DNA from: Candidatus Aenigmatarchaeota archaeon
GTDB taxonomy: Archaea > Aenigmatarchaeota > Aenigmatarchaeia > QMZP01
Direction of reading: 5' to 3'
Length of the DNA: 5,400 nucleotides
Assembly: GCA_016198605.1 (NCBI GenBank)
Contig: JACQIG010000003.1
Coordinates: 1 to 5,400, forward strand
Shown here: in pieces, positions 4,836-5,400 of the stretch
Layout: each line of letters opens with the position of its first letter
Position numbering within the stretch: the first letter of the stretch is position 1
Notes under the pieces: model-generated
Databases searched by the model: none
The model's input: the letters and a program-made list of their open reading frames with translations, nothing else
Told to the model about the DNA's origin: nothing
Position numbers and translations under genes: made by a program

Positions 4836-5018
4836 TGGGTGTATCGCTATATGCTTTATAACACCGTTATAGTGATTTTATTCACTTTCCTATAGTAATG
4901 ACAAAACAAGCTATATAAAGCTTTCGGAGGGTCAGGTTTATATATAAGCTTGTACGCTTCTGCAGGAAAAATAGTATAAATATAGTATAATTCTTACGGA
5001 AAAATATATACTAATCAG
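4836..5018. other. A/T-rich intergenic region with inverted repeats and TATA-like boxes
   Basis: I see no protein gene and no tRNA-like fold here. Visible elements are TATAAC-ACC-GTTATA (4857-4871), AGTGA-N6-TCACT (4871-4886), and near-direct repeats TTATAGTGAT (4867-) and CTATAGTAAT (4890-). Two TATA-like boxes run into an AAGCTT: CTATATAAAGCTT (4911-4923) and TATATATAAGCTT (4940-4952). An 11-bp direct repeat of ATAGTATAA plus two bases covers 4971-4992. A promoter for an unannotated small RNA is possible on either strand; nothing fixes its ends. Confidence 0.4.
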
Positions 5019-5035
5019 GAGGCTTCCTAAGCCTC
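4998..5035 (-). terminator. Hairpin terminator overlapping the stop codon of the 76-residue gene
   Basis: Arms GAGGCTT and AAGCCTC (5035-5029 and 5025-5019 on the minus strand, 7 bp, 3-base loop) enclose the TAG stop at 5029-5027. A run of five T follows at 5004-5000, and a second TATTTTTCC copy lies 33 nt further on (4973-4965). Stem plus T-tract gives an intrinsic-type end signal in which the last codons form one arm. Confidence 0.55.
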
Positions 5036-5257
5036 GTCTTCCCCTTCCGTGCCTTCCAGCTCAGGCGACTCGCCCTTCAGGGTGGCCTCCGTGTTCTTCA
5101 GGAGCAGCTCCTTCTTCTCGTAGTAGAACGCCTCCAGCATGTCCCCCGCGTCCCTCTTCTGATCCTCGTCTTCCGAGTAGAGGCACGCCTTGAGCTCGCT
5201 TATGAGGGCGTCAGCTATCCTCTCCAGTTCTTCGCTTTTGACTTTCATGGGCTTCAT
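5027..5257 (-). CDS. Small helical protein with acidic tail, unknown function
   Basis: The product has 76 residues, no membrane segment and one cysteine (C25). Residues 5-58 read as two amphipathic helices (KSEELERIADALISELKACL, then DQKRDAGDMLEAFYYEKKEL plus a few residues). The last 16 residues are acidic and probably disordered (ESPELEGTEGEDEA). This shape would suit a small protein-binding or nucleic-acid-mimic partner, but no family is recognised. The start at 5257 has GGTGG (5262-5266) 4 nt upstream; a second ATG at 5248 would give 73 residues and is less well placed. The region upstream consists of the 46-bp tandem repeats, so any promoter must lie inside them or beyond the window. The gene ends in a hairpin that includes its stop codon. 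Confidence 0.72.
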   Translation of the reverse strand: MKPMKVKSEELERIADALISELKACLYSEDEDQKRDAGDMLEAFYYEKKELLLKNTEATLKGESPELEGTEGEDEA

Positions 5258-5270
5258 TTTGCCACCACAG

Positions 5271-5400
5271 TGCCTGCTGGCCTGGCCACATTAATCCAAG
5301 CCAGAAACGGCCATTGTGCCTGCTGGCCTGGCCACATTAATCCAAGCCAGAAACGGCCATTGTGCCTGCTGGCCTGGCCACATTAATCCAAGCCAGAAAC
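5271..5400. repeat. Exact 46-bp tandem repeat, at least 2.8 copies
   Basis: Units begin at 5271, 5317 and 5363, and are identical over all visible bases; the third is cut by the window edge after 38 bases. Each unit contains CTGGCCTGG and CCAAGCCAG (5277-5285 and 5296-5304 in the first), an inverted repeat of 8 of 9 pairs. On the minus strand the odd pair becomes G-U, so a minus-strand RNA would form a full 9-bp stem with a 10-base loop holding ATTAAT. The period is not a multiple of three and each unit contains a TAA on both strands, so the array does not encode a repeat protein. There are no spacers, so it is not CRISPR. The array sits 14 bp upstream of the 76-residue gene and may supply its promoter. 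Confidence 0.93.

Noticed and set aside
4890..5018. Box C/D small RNA in the A/T-rich intergenic region
   Set aside because: A CTGA is present on the minus strand, but no RTGATGA box C lies at a suitable distance.
5271..5400. CRISPR array
   Set aside because: The 46-bp units abut one another and are identical throughout, with no variable spacers and no cas gene in view.

Overview
The window looks archaeal. Most starts are preceded either by a GGAGG/GGTG Shine-Dalgarno motif or by an A/T-rich TATA-like box about 22-26 nt before the ATG, which is the pattern of leaderless transcripts. Isoleucine ATA and arginine AGG are conspicuous in the reading frames, and genes are packed tightly. The small membrane and secreted proteins of unknown function would fit a DPANN-type or other poorly studied archaeon, but the lineage is inferred and no marker gene is present. 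There are no rRNA or tRNA genes, CRISPR arrays, transposases or phage genes.

Layout. 1-72: possibly the last codons of a + strand gene that starts outside the window. 62-1228 (-): membrane-anchored transglutaminase/cysteine-protease-like protein with a C-terminal beta-sandwich-like domain. 1229-1304: compact divergent promoter region. 1305-1916 (+): helical, charged protein of unknown function. 2027-2650 (+): rhomboid intramembrane serine protease with an intact catalytic pair. 2647-3543 (-): unrecognised soluble protein of lower GC than its neighbours, sharing its stop tetranucleotide with the rhomboid gene. 3600-3980 (+): small protein with a winged-helix-like head and one C-terminal membrane helix. 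3977-4432 (-): small secreted protein, again sharing its stop tetranucleotide with the facing gene. 4542-4748 (-): 68-residue protein with two membrane helices. 4749-5026: A/T-rich intergenic region with several inverted repeats and TATA-like boxes. 5027-5257 (-): 76-residue acidic-tailed helical protein. 5271-5400: exact tandem repeat of a 46-bp unit, cut by the window edge.

Six of the eight confident genes encode no activity that can be named. Five products are predicted to be in or outside the membrane (transglutaminase-like, rhomboid, winged-helix/TM, secreted, two-TM), so the region has a cell-envelope flavour, but no pathway can be reconstructed. Most genes alternate in strand, so they are probably transcribed one by one rather than as an operon.

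The most interesting signal is regulatory. The 46-bp tandem unit at the right edge shares an 8-nt block and a 12-nt block, at identical spacing, with the region just upstream of the rhomboid start. In both places the blocks form an inverted repeat (CTGGCYT...AAGCCAG) around a TATA-like sequence. This could be a shared operator/promoter element or a small dispersed repeat family. Two convergent gene pairs whose stop codons overlap inside a palindromic tetranucleotide (TTAA and CTAG) are also worth attention.
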